Of a DNA stretch of 64,000 bases, positions 1 to 12,300 are shown in pieces. The notes under the pieces were generated by a model. The model did no database searches, was not told the DNA's origin, and saw nothing but the letters and a program-made list of their open reading frames with translations. The number at the start of each line of letters is the position of its first letter. The first letter of the stretch is position 1. Source of the DNA: Nectonema munidae (Eukaryota; Nematomorpha; Nectonematoida; Nectonematidae); NCBI GenBank assembly GCA_030549495.1, contig JAUIRK010000716.1, positions 62,001-126,000 of the forward strand, written 5' to 3'. Both the position numbers and the translations under genes were made by a program.

Positions 1-410
1 TAATTTAATAGAGATAAAATAAAAAATTTTACACATATAATTAGCAAAGATGGATGAAACTAATAGCCTATGACACAATTTGTCAGGGGGCGAAATGCCT
101 GTCGACCGTTATTTAAATAATTTTTTAATTATAAGGGCTAGCTACTTAAACGTTGGCTTTTGCTGTTTATAAAAACTTGAAAATATCAAATAAACTCTAA
201 TTCTTTATGCCTCCAATTATTTTTAAATTATTCTGAGAACAGACGGTTCCATTTAATAGGGAAAATTGCTTTATTAGTTTATTTTGTTTCCTTTCTCTCT
301 TATGTTAATTATATAGCAAATTTTTCAATTTTGAGTAAAAGGTAAGGTGCAGCGGATGTATTTTCATTGACCAGGTACTGATGTACCGCTTATGTCAAAC
401 TGAACAAATT

Positions 411-480
411 CGTATCGATGAGGAATCGAATCCAGAAGCTTCCGCGCTATGTCCATCATCTCAACCAACCTGCCATGCCA
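411..480 (-). other. tRNA-like (SINE-type) module inside the dispersed repeat
   Basis: On the minus strand a box-B-like word GGATTCGATTCC follows, about 50 bases downstream, a box-A-like stretch TGGCATGGCAGG. The same arrangement is kept in copy 2 at 33088-33157. I cannot fold a good cloverleaf, so this is probably a decayed tRNA-derived promoter, not a working tRNA gene. Confidence 0.35.
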
Positions 481-762
481 CACATAGAATATGCTCTAGG
501 GGATACGTCAAATTAGTTTTCAAAAAACTTAAGTTATGCTCTAAAATTTTTTAGTTTTTGTTGAAGCTATATAACTTTTTCTGATAGACTTTTTTTCCTT
601 AAAAATTATTATAAAAGGCAAATCATTGCAAAATGTTAACAGTTATTTTACTTTTTGTAGCTTGTATCAATTTAGCTTTTAAACTATTTTTGAATGATGC
701 TGAGTAAAATGAAATAATACGATCTTAATTTTTTGTTTTATTTGCACAATTATAACTTCGTT

Positions 763-2103
763 TTATACCCTTGCCCCTGAATCAATCACATTTTTTCATA
801 TAAACATCGCAGGGTGTCTAGTAGACTCTTTGCCTTTAGACTACATTCACTCATATAAAACTATCCAACCTTCAGTTATTTGTTTTTTCTATTAATCAAA
901 TATCCTTTCATCAATTCCAGTAATGTGCCTGGTAGACTACTTCATTTTTGAAATGAAAAGCCTATTCCACCCCCTAACATTTTTGGATTTTTTTAAACTA
1001 GTGTATTCACTAGTTTTTTTAAACTAGTGTAAAATCTTTATACCTTTGCCCCTGAATCAATCACATTTTTTCATATAAACATCGCAGGGTGTCTAGTAGA
1101 CTCTTTGCCTTTAGACTACATTCACTCATATAAAACTATCCAACCTTCAGTTATTTGTTTTTTCTATTAATCAAATATCCTTTCATCAATTCCAGTAATG
1201 TGCCTGGTAGACTACTTCATTTTTGAAATGAAAAGCCTATTCCACCCCCTAACATTTTTGGATTTTTTTAAACTAGTGTATTCACTAGTTTTTTTAAACT
1301 AGTGTAAAATCTTTATACCCTTGCCCCTGAATCAATCACATTTTTTCATATAAACATCGCAGGGTGTCTAGTAGACTCTTTGCCTTTAGACTACATTCAC
1401 TCATATAAAACTATCCAACCTTCAGTTATTTGTTTTTTCTATTAATCAAATATCCTTTCATCAATTCCAGTAATGTGCCTGGTAGACTACTTCATTTTTG
1501 AAATGAAAAGCCTATTCCACCCCCTAACATTTTTGGATTTTTTTAAACTAGTGTATTCACTAGTTTTTTTAAACTAGTGTAAAATCTTTATACCCTTGCC
1601 CCTGAATCAATCACATTTTTTCATATAAACATCGCAGGGTGTCTAGTAGACTCTTTGCCTTTAGACTACATTCACTCATATAAAACTATCCAACCTTCAG
1701 TTATTTGTTTTTTCTATTAATCAAATATCCTTTCATCAATTCCAGTAATGTGCCTGGTAGACTACTTCATTTTTGAAATGAAAAACCTATTCCACCCCCT
1801 AACATTTTTGGATTTTTTTAAACTAGTGTATTCACTAGTTTTTTTAAACTAGTGTAAAATCTTTATACCCTTGCCCCTGAATCAATCACATTTTTTCATA
1901 TAAACATCGCAGGGTGTCTAGTAGACTCTTTGCCTTTAGACTACATTCACTCATATAAAACTATCCAACCTTCAGTTATTTGTTTTTTCTATTAATCAAA
2001 TATCCTTTCATCAATTCCAGTAATGTGCCTGGTAGACTACTTCATTTTTGAAATGAATAGCCTATTCCACCCCTAACATTTTTGGATTTTTTTAAACTAG
2101 TGT
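763..2103. repeat. Tandem array, five near-identical 275-bp units
   Basis: The landmark TTGCCCCTGA starts at 771, 1046, 1321, 1596 and 1871, an exact 275-bp period. Units differ by only one or a few bases (for example TACCTTT for TACCCTT in unit 2). The first four junctions carry a small palindrome, AAACTAGTG-TATT-CACTAGTTT, followed by a second AAACTAGTGT. The paralogous copy at 33440-33690 has a single unit, so the array is a local amplification of the repeat's core. No open reading frame runs through it. Confidence 0.95.
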
Positions 2104-2112
2104 ATATTCGAT

Positions 2113-2711
2113 GGTTGTAGGTAAAAAATGCCCCCAGAAAAATGCCTCCGAAAAAAATGCCCCCGAAATAAATGCCCCCAATTAAAAACTAGGAAAAAAT
2201 GCACCCTCATTATTGATTTTCAGGATTTTTTTTAATTATATAAATATTTTTATTTGGTACCAGAAAGGCTAAATTTCTAAAATTTCTTAATCTATAGGGT
2301 TTTTTTTCTTTATAAAGTTCTTGAAAACAATAGCAAAGGTGCCGATTTGTGGGAATGTGTTCTTAAAATCAATTAAAATACAAATTATATTTAGAAAGTG
2401 TTCTGATACACACAAAGTCCAAAAATATTTGCTGTTTTATAAAAAAAATTTTTCTATTTAAAAAATTGTCGTATGCTGAGTTTTTTAGTTTACTTTAATT
2501 AAATTTTAAATGTTTTAGATGAAAAGTTAACTTTTTTTTTTTACAAAAAATCTTTATTTGACATATCTTTTTAAAAATTTCAATTAATAATTTTTTGAAT
2601 TTTTTTGTGTTGGGGCATTTTTTCTTAATTTTAAATTGGGGCATTTTTTCCTACTTTTTAATTGGGAGCATTTTTTCCTACTTTTTAATTGGGGGCATTT
2701 TTTCTGCGCAC
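2113..2711. mobile_element. Non-autonomous foldback-like insertion with 10-bp target duplication
   Basis: TATATTCGAT stands directly before (2103-2112) and after (2712-2721) this 599-bp piece. Its ends are inverted (GTAAAAAATGCCCCC on the left; on the minus strand the right end reads GCAGAAAAAATGCCCCC). Both subterminal zones carry several short copies of AAAAAATGCCCCC. Related repeat copies at 33676-33700 and 11855-11880 run straight through the site, so they show the empty state. A 9-10 bp duplication suggests a Mutator-type mechanism, by inference; no transposase is encoded. Confidence 0.8.
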
Positions 2712-3192
2712 TATATTCGATATGCAAATTTAATTAAAATATTTTCGCTGGAAGTATAGTATTTAAATTCACCAATTTTGTATAAAAAAAATATAAAGTA
2801 TTCTTATAAATTTAGGACTTTAGGTATGCGCTGAATACACTGTATTTTAAAGGATTGCTTGAATATTTGGTCTCCAGTGATATTTCCAGACCACTAATTT
2901 TGAAAATTGCAAGAAAAAAATTTCGCCCCCTCCCCCAATAATTTTGAGGATGTGCGCCCCTGATATATATGTATTGTACAAAATCAACTTTGACCTCACA
3001 TACGTATAGAATGCATATCTGAGCCTGGGATTATTTGACAAACATGACTTACCTTGTGTTTATTGGTCGATTTGGGCCAAAAATGTGTAGTTGCACTCAT
3101 ACTTCACATCGACTTAAGCGTTAACTTGGCCAAAAACAACACACAGGAAGAAGAAAAAAAGAGTTGATAGATAGTTGATATGTCTATCTTAC

Positions 3193-3328
3193 TTGAGAGA
3201 TGGTAATACCACAAGCCTTAGCGAGCTTTTCCTTAGCTTCTTCACTCGGGTACGGATTATTCAAATGTTCGTAGAAGTATTCATTGAGTGTCTCTGTTGC
3301 TTGCTTACTGAAATTCCGTCTCTTACGT
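3193..3328 (-). CDS. exd: exd exon: homeodomain helices 1-2
   Basis: After a TTTTGCAG acceptor it reads [20 protein letters not shown], then [20 protein letters not shown] and ITISQ before a GTAAGA donor. The three-residue TALE loop containing PYP is intact. The recognition helix would be in the next exon, which is outside the window or not recognisable in it. Confidence 0.95.
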
Positions 3329-6300
3329 CTGCAAAACATAAAGTATGAAAAGAAATAAAGTGAGATGAAATGGAATGACGTTTATTACGAGACAAAAAAA
3401 TATTGTGCAAATTAGTCAGGGGTAAATAAAATCCTTTTTCGTGAGAAGCAAGAAGCTGCTGCTAAATTGCCTTTAGAAATAATGTTCAAAAATAAAGTTG
3501 CATATTCTGTCTAAATAAATATAGCCATCTCAATTGTTTTATTAATATCTGGTCATTTCGTAGGAAGGAAATGGTATTTTTCCTTATTTTGTAGGAAAAA
3601 AATCTGTATTTTCACTCATTTTCCTCCAACTTTAGGAAAATGACTGATTTTTTTCATCGATTTTCAGCCGACGCAAAATTGGAAATTATCTGCCTCAGGC
3701 ATTAGTAGAAAAAATATTCATCTAATGCGAATAAAAGATTTTCAGAATCAATAAAAATTCTTCGTGAACCGTTCACAGAAGGAAGTTGCCTACTGGCTTA
3801 CGCAGCTATACAGTAAAGCGTCTCTACATTGAGAACCTGAACGCAATGTCCACGAATTTTTGGAAACTTGTGCTACCCTAACAGATCAATTATTTTGAGA
3901 AAACGATTTTGATTTTCGACGTGTATTATTATATGCGTTCTTGAATCACCAAATTTAACTCATTTAGTGGCAATGTCGGCAAAGGCTTTTTTGGTGTTTT
4001 TTTGTTTTTTGGTCTATTTAATCGTATTTAAAAGAAGAGTAATCCTGGATTTTCTTTGGAAACATTGACGGTACTAAATGGGTTTATAATATCAGTTCTT
4101 ATTTTACCTTCGAAATTTTTTACAGAGTTGTAAAATTTTTGATACGGGAGAAAGATAAAAAGATTAACATTTTTTTAATGAAAATAATTCAGGATTCAAA
4201 GTTTTTGCTAAAATACTTCAGTTAAATTATGATATCATATTAACCCCGGAAAATTTGACAGCAAAAGCATTCTTTTTTCACCTATAATATTTCATCATGC
4301 GAGTCGATTATTTAAATGCTCTGTTCGTATTAGCGACGTTTGACTGTACTTACAAAATTCAGACGCCAACTCCAAATTTCTTTAAAAACCCGACTCCGTA
4401 AGCTATCTATATTTTAAGAAAAATAAAGAAGAGGAAATACACATATGTGCAAAACTTGTTATTGTTGGCTACAGATTACGCTATCTCATTATTAGCGTAG
4501 TTTGCAGTCAAAGTAAAACTAAGTTGGCATTTCCTTTGCAAGGAAGAGACTCATGGCGAAAGTGTAGAATTTTTGTTACACTTTTGTACAGAGTCGGTAA
4601 GTCAGAGATTATTTTGTAAGCATATAGAATGCGCCTTCTTTAGTCGATGTCGAAAGCAAAGAGTTGGTCTTGAACCCATTAAGCTTTTAGGTATTTGAAG
4701 GAGACGGCGGATTTTTGTATGCACATATGGAGTCCCCCGACATCGCAGCAGCGATAAAAAGTGTACATTTCAACCAGTCCATATAAAAGATACCGTAGCT
4801 TCTACATATGGCTTTTATTAAACTATGATTTGTGCAAAACTTTCTGACATCTATCGATATTTGTGTTTAAATTCGCAAATAAATAAAACAATAGTTAGCC
4901 ATTTTTTGCCTTCAATTACTTATCGAAAGACAAAATATCAACGCACATAACATCGACACCCGTTTGAAGATAACACAATATCAATGCCAAAAATTTTACT
5001 GAATCAACTAACTATTCAAATAAGTTAATAACTAACTAAGCCAGTAACTAATTTAGTTGTTAGATAGATAACATTGGCATAACTAGCAGTAAAACATTAC
5101 TAAGATATGATGATGCCTTATCAGTATAAATATAATTCTTTACGTCAACAGTATGCCATCTTCAAACGGATGCCGACATCATGCCCATCGGGATATTTTG
5201 GGTTTCAAGATTCCAATTTATAAATTTTTAATAGCTTGAATAAAAGACATTCGCGTGGAAAACGTGTGGCAAGATGAAATTTTTAGAAGTGTCTTGTTAA
5301 TAATTTTTTATTTTTTTTTTATTTTTTACCATCTTTCACAATGAATAACATTTTATCAGCAAAGAAGGCTTATTGCTGGATCGAACCCGACACCTTGTGG
5401 TATCGTAGCCAAGTATATAACCAAAAGGTCTCAACGCTCAGGGTTCAAAATGGATGATAGATTAGAAAATAAATTTACAGACACCCTCTTTAATGCGTAA
5501 GATTGCAAAAACTCAACAAAAAATCTTTATCATTTTGGTTTAACGTTGTGTTTTTGTAACTCATAAAAAAGGCTGAAAAATTAAAAGAATCAACATTTTT
5601 TATTACACAAATACCTTGTAAAGAAAGAAACAAAGGTCGGTTTAGGAAGTTTTTGGAAAAAATTTTAAAGCAAAATACTTTTGGATAAATTTACTTTTTG
5701 AATGCTCTTGTTTGGGCTTAGATAAAAATATTATGGAATATAATTAGAAAATCTGTTTGAAGACAATGTAGGAAAAACATTCAACTACAAATACAAACCA
5801 TTACCGCATTTAAATAAATTATGTTGAAGAAAGTGGATCAAACATTTTGCGTTGCAGCATAAGGAAGAAGCATGTAAGATTCAACACATCTTTCAATGGC
5901 TATCTAAAATTGACATTCACAAATGACCTTGAAGTATGGTGCATGTCATCACACTTTTAAAATGAGTTATCGATTGAAAACTAAAGTAGTGCGTCAGCAA
6001 TCTACGTATGATGTTTCCAAAGCAAGTTTACATCATTTGAAGTTGGAGACTTATGAAATTTGAAACATAAAACTTGATGCTGCATAATTATAAATTTTAA
6101 GTCAAAGTCGCTAGGTGGAATAATTTTAGTGTTAAAAAATTATACATAAATGGAATTGCAAAATTCAAATAGGTGGACTCGAAAAATGATAAATGAGTGG
6201 AGTTGGAGTCGATGATATTTTAGCGACTCCACAATTTCACGAACGATTGTTTTTTCATGAACGTTGTTGATTTTTAAGATCATTTCTAGCTCTTTAAAAT

Positions 6301-9300
6301 GCGATCCGAAACTTCTTACAACAGCTTTATTGCAACAGACAGCATAAAATTATTGCACAGCACTTTTCTATAACAAAATTTGGTGTTTTTAAAGTATTGA
6401 AGTTTGTCATTGAACAAAAATTCTAAATCATGGTGCAAAACACAATCACTTAAAGATTTTTACTTAAAATCATAATCAAATAAAAAAAACATATGTGTTG
6501 CAAAATTGGATAAACCTGGCATCGAGAAAACGCGTTCTGAGAACCATGATAGCTTCGCATGTCTTTTGCTTCAATTGAACCTGAATCAGTGAAGAATTTT
6601 AAGTGAACTATAAAATTAATAAAGGAAAAGATTGATCAGATTCACCTGAATGATGCTGAATTTTTTGCGGATTATTCGTAGCATTCTTTCAATTTCTTCA
6701 TCATGAATAGGACGAGAAACGCGATGTTCATATAACAAATCTTTCACGTGTCCTTCAAAATTGTCGGTTTGCTGTCAAAGATAACAAAAAATGTAAGAGA
6801 ATTAATTAAACCAATCAAAAATGGCAGAAGATATCCCGTTTTTAATAGAAATCAAAATTAATTCAAATGGTCTGCTTTTCCTGGAACTTAACGGATTAAA
6901 CTAAACTATTTCATATTTATCTCACACAGCACTTCTCCGGGGATATGGCACAAATATATTTCTTTGTGATCAATTTTTAAAAAAAAAATAATAATTAAAA
7001 CCAAAGAATGTAAAATATAATCCATGTTTCAAAAACATATTCATGCTACAACACATGACACTTTACACTCATGTCATCCTAGTTGTATATTTTAGTTTCC
7101 TGCAAATCAATTTCTTCTTTCAAGTTTTGTTCGAACAATTTATGTGAAGGGCAATCTCTTAATTCCAATCCTAAAGAGTGAGAACACTTGTCAAACGCTA
7201 AACTAAGAGTGTACGCAAGGTTTTGTTGATGCCAAATTTCGTTGACATTGCAACTTCCTTTTTCTTGTTATAATTCTTCATCAGATTTTTTTTGTATATA
7301 TCCATTCTACAAAACTTGATAAATCAATCTGTTCTTCTTCTCCACTAACTGCCTTGCTTGGTGATTTAATTAACCAAATCTGATTTTAGGAATTCAAATT
7401 TATTCCCCAATTTGCATAATAGTTGATTGACAAGTGCTTAACCAATCTCTAAATGGGCAATTTAGGAAACCTACTGTAGAGGTTATCATTGGTGTAGAAT
7501 TAGTATTAGAATTATTGTTAGGGTAGAGATTAGGTTTAGTGTTAGCGAATCGTACATACATACACTCACGTATACATTTTTGACATTCTTGACACAAACT
7601 TTCCTACTTATTTGTATGTCTGACACAAAAAACATCTAAACATACATACACACATACATACATATATGCGTAATACATACATAATGCATACATATTGACA
7701 CATCCATGTACTGAAATATTTAAATCTCAATAACAGAAGTATAGCCCAAATCTGTTAATATAGTCTAAATTTAATTTACATAAAATATTGGAAATTTTTA
7801 GCTTTATAGTTTTCGAAGAAATACCGTCGCATAATCAATCGCATAATAATAATAATAATCAGCAAATATAAAGGGAAAAGTTTCGGTTCAAAACATGAAT
7901 GAAAGAAGACCAAAAAAAGAGCAATCCAGATGCGAGTAATCCTCACTGCACTAAAAATTAAAAAAAATCGAGTGAAAAAGAATCTTACTTCTTTAAATTT
8001 ATCCATCTCATCGTGAAATCTTTGACTGATTTGATCACGCTTGCAGATATAATCCGAATTCTCAATCTTGTGATCACCTTGTCCTACCACAGCAGAAGAG
8101 GAGGACGAATTATTAGGATTACCCACGGCACTCTGAATGCTATTGCTACCAATGGTGTTATTGCTGCTGCTGCTGTTGTTGTTGTTGTTGATGTTGACAT
8201 TTGGGTTTGTGAGCGGATTATTGGTTGCGGTTGTAGCGGAGGAAATGCCACCATTATTCGGAGATATGACACCTTCTGCAACGAGCATGTTGTCCAATCG
8301 CAGAAGTTCGGGATTCGGGCATTCATCATCTTGATTACTTCGTAGACTAATTGCTTTCAAGTCAAAGTAAAAGAAGAACGTATGGCATTTATTGTACTTT
8401 ATCCATATGAGGGGTGGACAACATGCGGCTCTCAGGCCACATGTATCCATGAACTCTTAATGTGGACATCATTCCATCTTGAAATTCAAAAATTACTATT
8501 TGAAAGTATTTCTAGTCAAGTTTTCAAAACTTCAGCTTAAACGCGAAAGCTTTGTGAAGTTAAATTAAAAAGAGGTGTATCCTGCTAAATTGCTGCGGGT
8601 AAATAAATATAACATTATTGACTAAGTGCAATGAATGAGACATATGGATTTGCAATTAACTTCTCACACCTTAAAAAATGAAAGCTAATTTTATCGTGTT
8701 CCACTAAACCAGGGTCCACATGGACCCTAGGGGTCCATATAATAATTCAGGGGGTCCACAGGCGAAATAGTAAAAATTGGGGGTCAACAATGATATTTTG
8801 GTGGTCCATGAAGAAAACCATCTCATAACGGTTTTTATTATAAAAAGTTCGCAATAGACTTGGCATCGTAAAAAGAGGTGCTTTACGACTAGCATTAACT
8901 TCAATGCAACCAGATATAAAGAATCTCGTTGCGCAGCATCAGCCACAGGGATCTCATTAAATGTCTTTCTTTTTTTATTATAAAAATTGTTGCATTTGAG
9001 TTGCTTTCATTTCAATATGAATTCTAAGTATATTCTATTATCTTTATCATAACCTCAAAAATTTTATTAGTGAAAAATATTAAAATAATTTTTTTTGTCC
9101 AATTTTTATGAAGGGGTCCACCAAGAAAAAAAGGAGTGAAAAGGGGTCCATGAGTAAAAAAAGGTTGAGAAATACGGCACTAAACCTTACGTAAACTTCA
9201 ATCTAGTCCCGTAGCTGAACATTTTTGTCAGCCCCTGATTCATATCTATAAATTTAGCTTAATTTTAACTTTTTTAAGGACCAATGTATCTAGTCGCCTA

Positions 9301-12300
9301 GCTAAATAATGAATATGAATAAATGTATAAGATATAAAAGTTTCAGAAAAATCAAACACCCATCACTATGTGATTTTAAACTAGAGCAAGGCAATTTTGC
9401 CACTTACCGCAAAAATGTTCTTTTGTTTATTTTCCAAGGAAAGAAATTGAAAGTATAAATGATTCATACGACTGTAAGAGAGAAAATAAAGGTTTTTTTA
9501 TACCAAAAATAATGGCAATTTAACAAGTTATGGTCTTATTTTTATCACGGAAGGCAGAATTACACAAACTCTTTAATCTGATTGGATAAACCATTTTCAA
9601 TGATCTTTTGCATTTAACCAATCAAATTATGGAAGATTTTATGCAAATTATTCCATGCATTAATCAACTTGAAGTACCGATTATAGCTAAAGGGACTGAT
9701 GCAACGGGATACAGAAAAATTGAATGCTTAAAATTTAGGACCAGGTTCGTCACTGGTACTCGGACAAACTCGGAATGGAGGTGGGGACTTAGTTCGGATG
9801 TAACCAAATACTAAAGATCCTTTACACATTCCTTATATCCGTTTATATAGCCTTTTTATGGAGTTTCATATAAATAAAAAGGTTGTATTAAAAAATATTT
9901 GAATATACTTTTCCCTTGAAAAAGACACATATGAAGGACATATATAAAGTCTTGAAAGAGACAAAACTTTTGTTCTTTCATTAGTTCAGAAAAAAACCAA
10001 ATTTTTGAAGAAAATACACACTTTCGATGCGTTTTTACATTTACAATATATTTTTTATCAACATCAAGTGGACAAGTCAATTCGGCGCTTCGGAAAAAGT
10101 TGGCATTTAAAACTGAAATGACTTATCAACAAAAATGTCGAATTTTTAAATACCGAAAGAAGGAACGGATTTATTCTTGATATTTTTAAATGGTAATTTT
10201 AAGAAAATTTTTTTAAAAAGAACCCCCCCCCCCTCCCCCGAACTAAAAAGTTATTAAATAGAACAGTGAGTAGTTAAAAAAGCGACATATATACTTACAT
10301 GTATAAAGTACTTGTTAAAAATACTTATAACTAACTTCAATTTCAAAATATGGCAAATTCTCTCGCATCCCCCAAGAAAACCCTAAAAAGGGGTTTGCAG
10401 TAAAGGCATCTTAAATTCAAAATGTACAAGAAAAAAGAACTAAATATAAGGAATCTTAGAATCAAAGAAAGGTCATGATTGAAAAGAGAGGTAAAATAAT
10501 CTTATGTGGAAAAATAAACTTCCATTAAATTCTTCACACTTATGCCAAAAGCAAAGTGACAATGAGATCCCAGGGTCAAGTATAATAGTTTTCACATTTT
10601 TCTTTTTTATGAATAGGTAGGTTTCAATGGTTCAAGAAATATTCAGCCTCAAGACAATATTAATATCAATATTTGAAGGCCAAATTGACCTATATCCCCG
10701 ATAAAATATACATACACCCAACTTCAAGGCGTTTAACAGGGGAAACAGATCCTCATAAATTTGTAGTTAATAGAAACCAATTAAATATTACTACATCAGA
10801 GCGACACTTATCTGTTTATGTGAGTTGGTATGTATTCTCATAAGTCACTATAAAATATTAAACGCGCATAAAAGTTTAGTCATTGATTATTATTATTATT
10901 ATTACCAATTAAATCCTTAATTTATTCAAGGTTTATCAATAATGATTGTTATTGCTGCTGCATAGGATTTGATACTTTTGCTCACAAGAGACAAAATTAG
11001 AGAATATTTAAAGAGTTTCAAAAGAGACTGTAACATCAATTGGTGAATGGGCAAAATGGTCGATATCGACCCCTGGGGGTCCATAACAGATCTCTAGGGG
11101 TCGATAAGATAGACAAACTTGCCAAATTGTGCTATGCTTTTTTTACGTATTAAATCATAGCTTAGGACATTGTATATATAGTATAGGATATATGAAACAT
11201 TTTTGGTTTGTATTTTTTCCTCTTAATTGTTGGACATTGATTAATCTTTTTATGAAACATTACTATGTGGGCGTGGGGGTCGATGTGAAGACAAATGTTC
11301 TATGAAGGAGCAAATTTGTGTTAGCATTTTGAAACGTAATAATTCTTTGATGAAAATCATAATTTCTCGATAAAAGTGAAATATTATTTGAATATTGATT
11401 GATATTTTTTGAAAGCATAACTATTTTAGGGAAAAATCGGTGAGATATGAATTGCTACCGGACTTAAAGAGAAAAAATGCATTATTATTAGAATTTACAA
11501 CTTCATTTTAATGAGTAAAATTTATTACAAATGAATAATGCCGAAAAAATATAAAAGACTTGAACATTTTCATGATTATTATTATCTTTGAAACAAGTTC
11601 TTAATTTTGTGTTATAAAGAAAGATATGACAACTTGAACATCTATTAAACGTTTAATTATTTTCTATTTTTTCATTACATTTTTAAAACTTTTATATTTA
11701 ATATTTTTTTTATTTTTTCTTTTCCAAGCTTATACTTATTTTAATGTGCAGTTTTAGCAGCTTTTCTTTTTCAGCTTTGCAGAAATTCATCTAATAGTTT
11801 GGGATTCTATTTTGCAAGGAGTTTCGCCCCCTCCCCAAATAATTTTGGATTTTTTTAAACTAGTGTATATGCTTTATATAAAATTTAATTAAAATATTTT
11901 CACCTGAAGTATAGTTTTTAAATTTCACCAATTTTGTAAAAAAATATAAAGTAGTCTTATAAATTCGCGTATGCGCTGTACACACTCTATTTTAAAGGAT
12001 TGCTTGAATATTTGATCTCCCGTGGCATTTTCAGATGAGTGATTTTGAAAATTGCAACAAAAAAAATGAAAACGGCAAATACGAAAAATAAAGAAATGGT
12101 AGCAGAGAAAAAGACAATTATAGAAAGAAGTTGTTGATATGCACAAAGAAAAGAATTGTTATAAGCAGTATTTTGATACTTTAATTTTAGACAAAGCCAG
12201 ATGGTAAACATATACATACATACAATAGTTTCACATTTGGCTCTTCCAAATGAATATTTCGGACTACGTTACTGCAAATACTCATATGGTTTTATTGATT

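Larger units (their letters stand above)
1..2962. repeat. Dispersed repeat family, copy 1 (cut by the window start)
   Basis: Positions 1-780 match 32750-33450 almost base for base, and the part after the tandem array (about 2720-2860) matches 33676-33815 and 11850-12000, so this is one dispersed family. It contains a tRNA-like module (411-480), a five-copy 275-bp array and a later insertion (2113-2711). The right end (2862-2962) is G/C-run rich and ends in an element-like terminus, read on the minus strand as CAGGGGCGCACATC, which also occurs at 37516 and, altered, at 31323. No coding capacity is seen. The class is unknown; the inverted terminal modules of copy 2 suggest a foldback-type DNA transposon, by inference. 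Confidence 0.8.

Noticed and set aside
763-2103. CRISPR-like array
   Set aside because: Whole 275-bp units repeat with no alternating spacers, and the sequence is animal nuclear DNA.
8347-8450. Upstream extension of the homeobox linker exon to a methionine-like start near 8450
   Set aside because: The extension is MITE-like sequence, and a pyrimidine tract plus TTAG at 8347 marks a splice acceptor; the family sequence begins at SLR.
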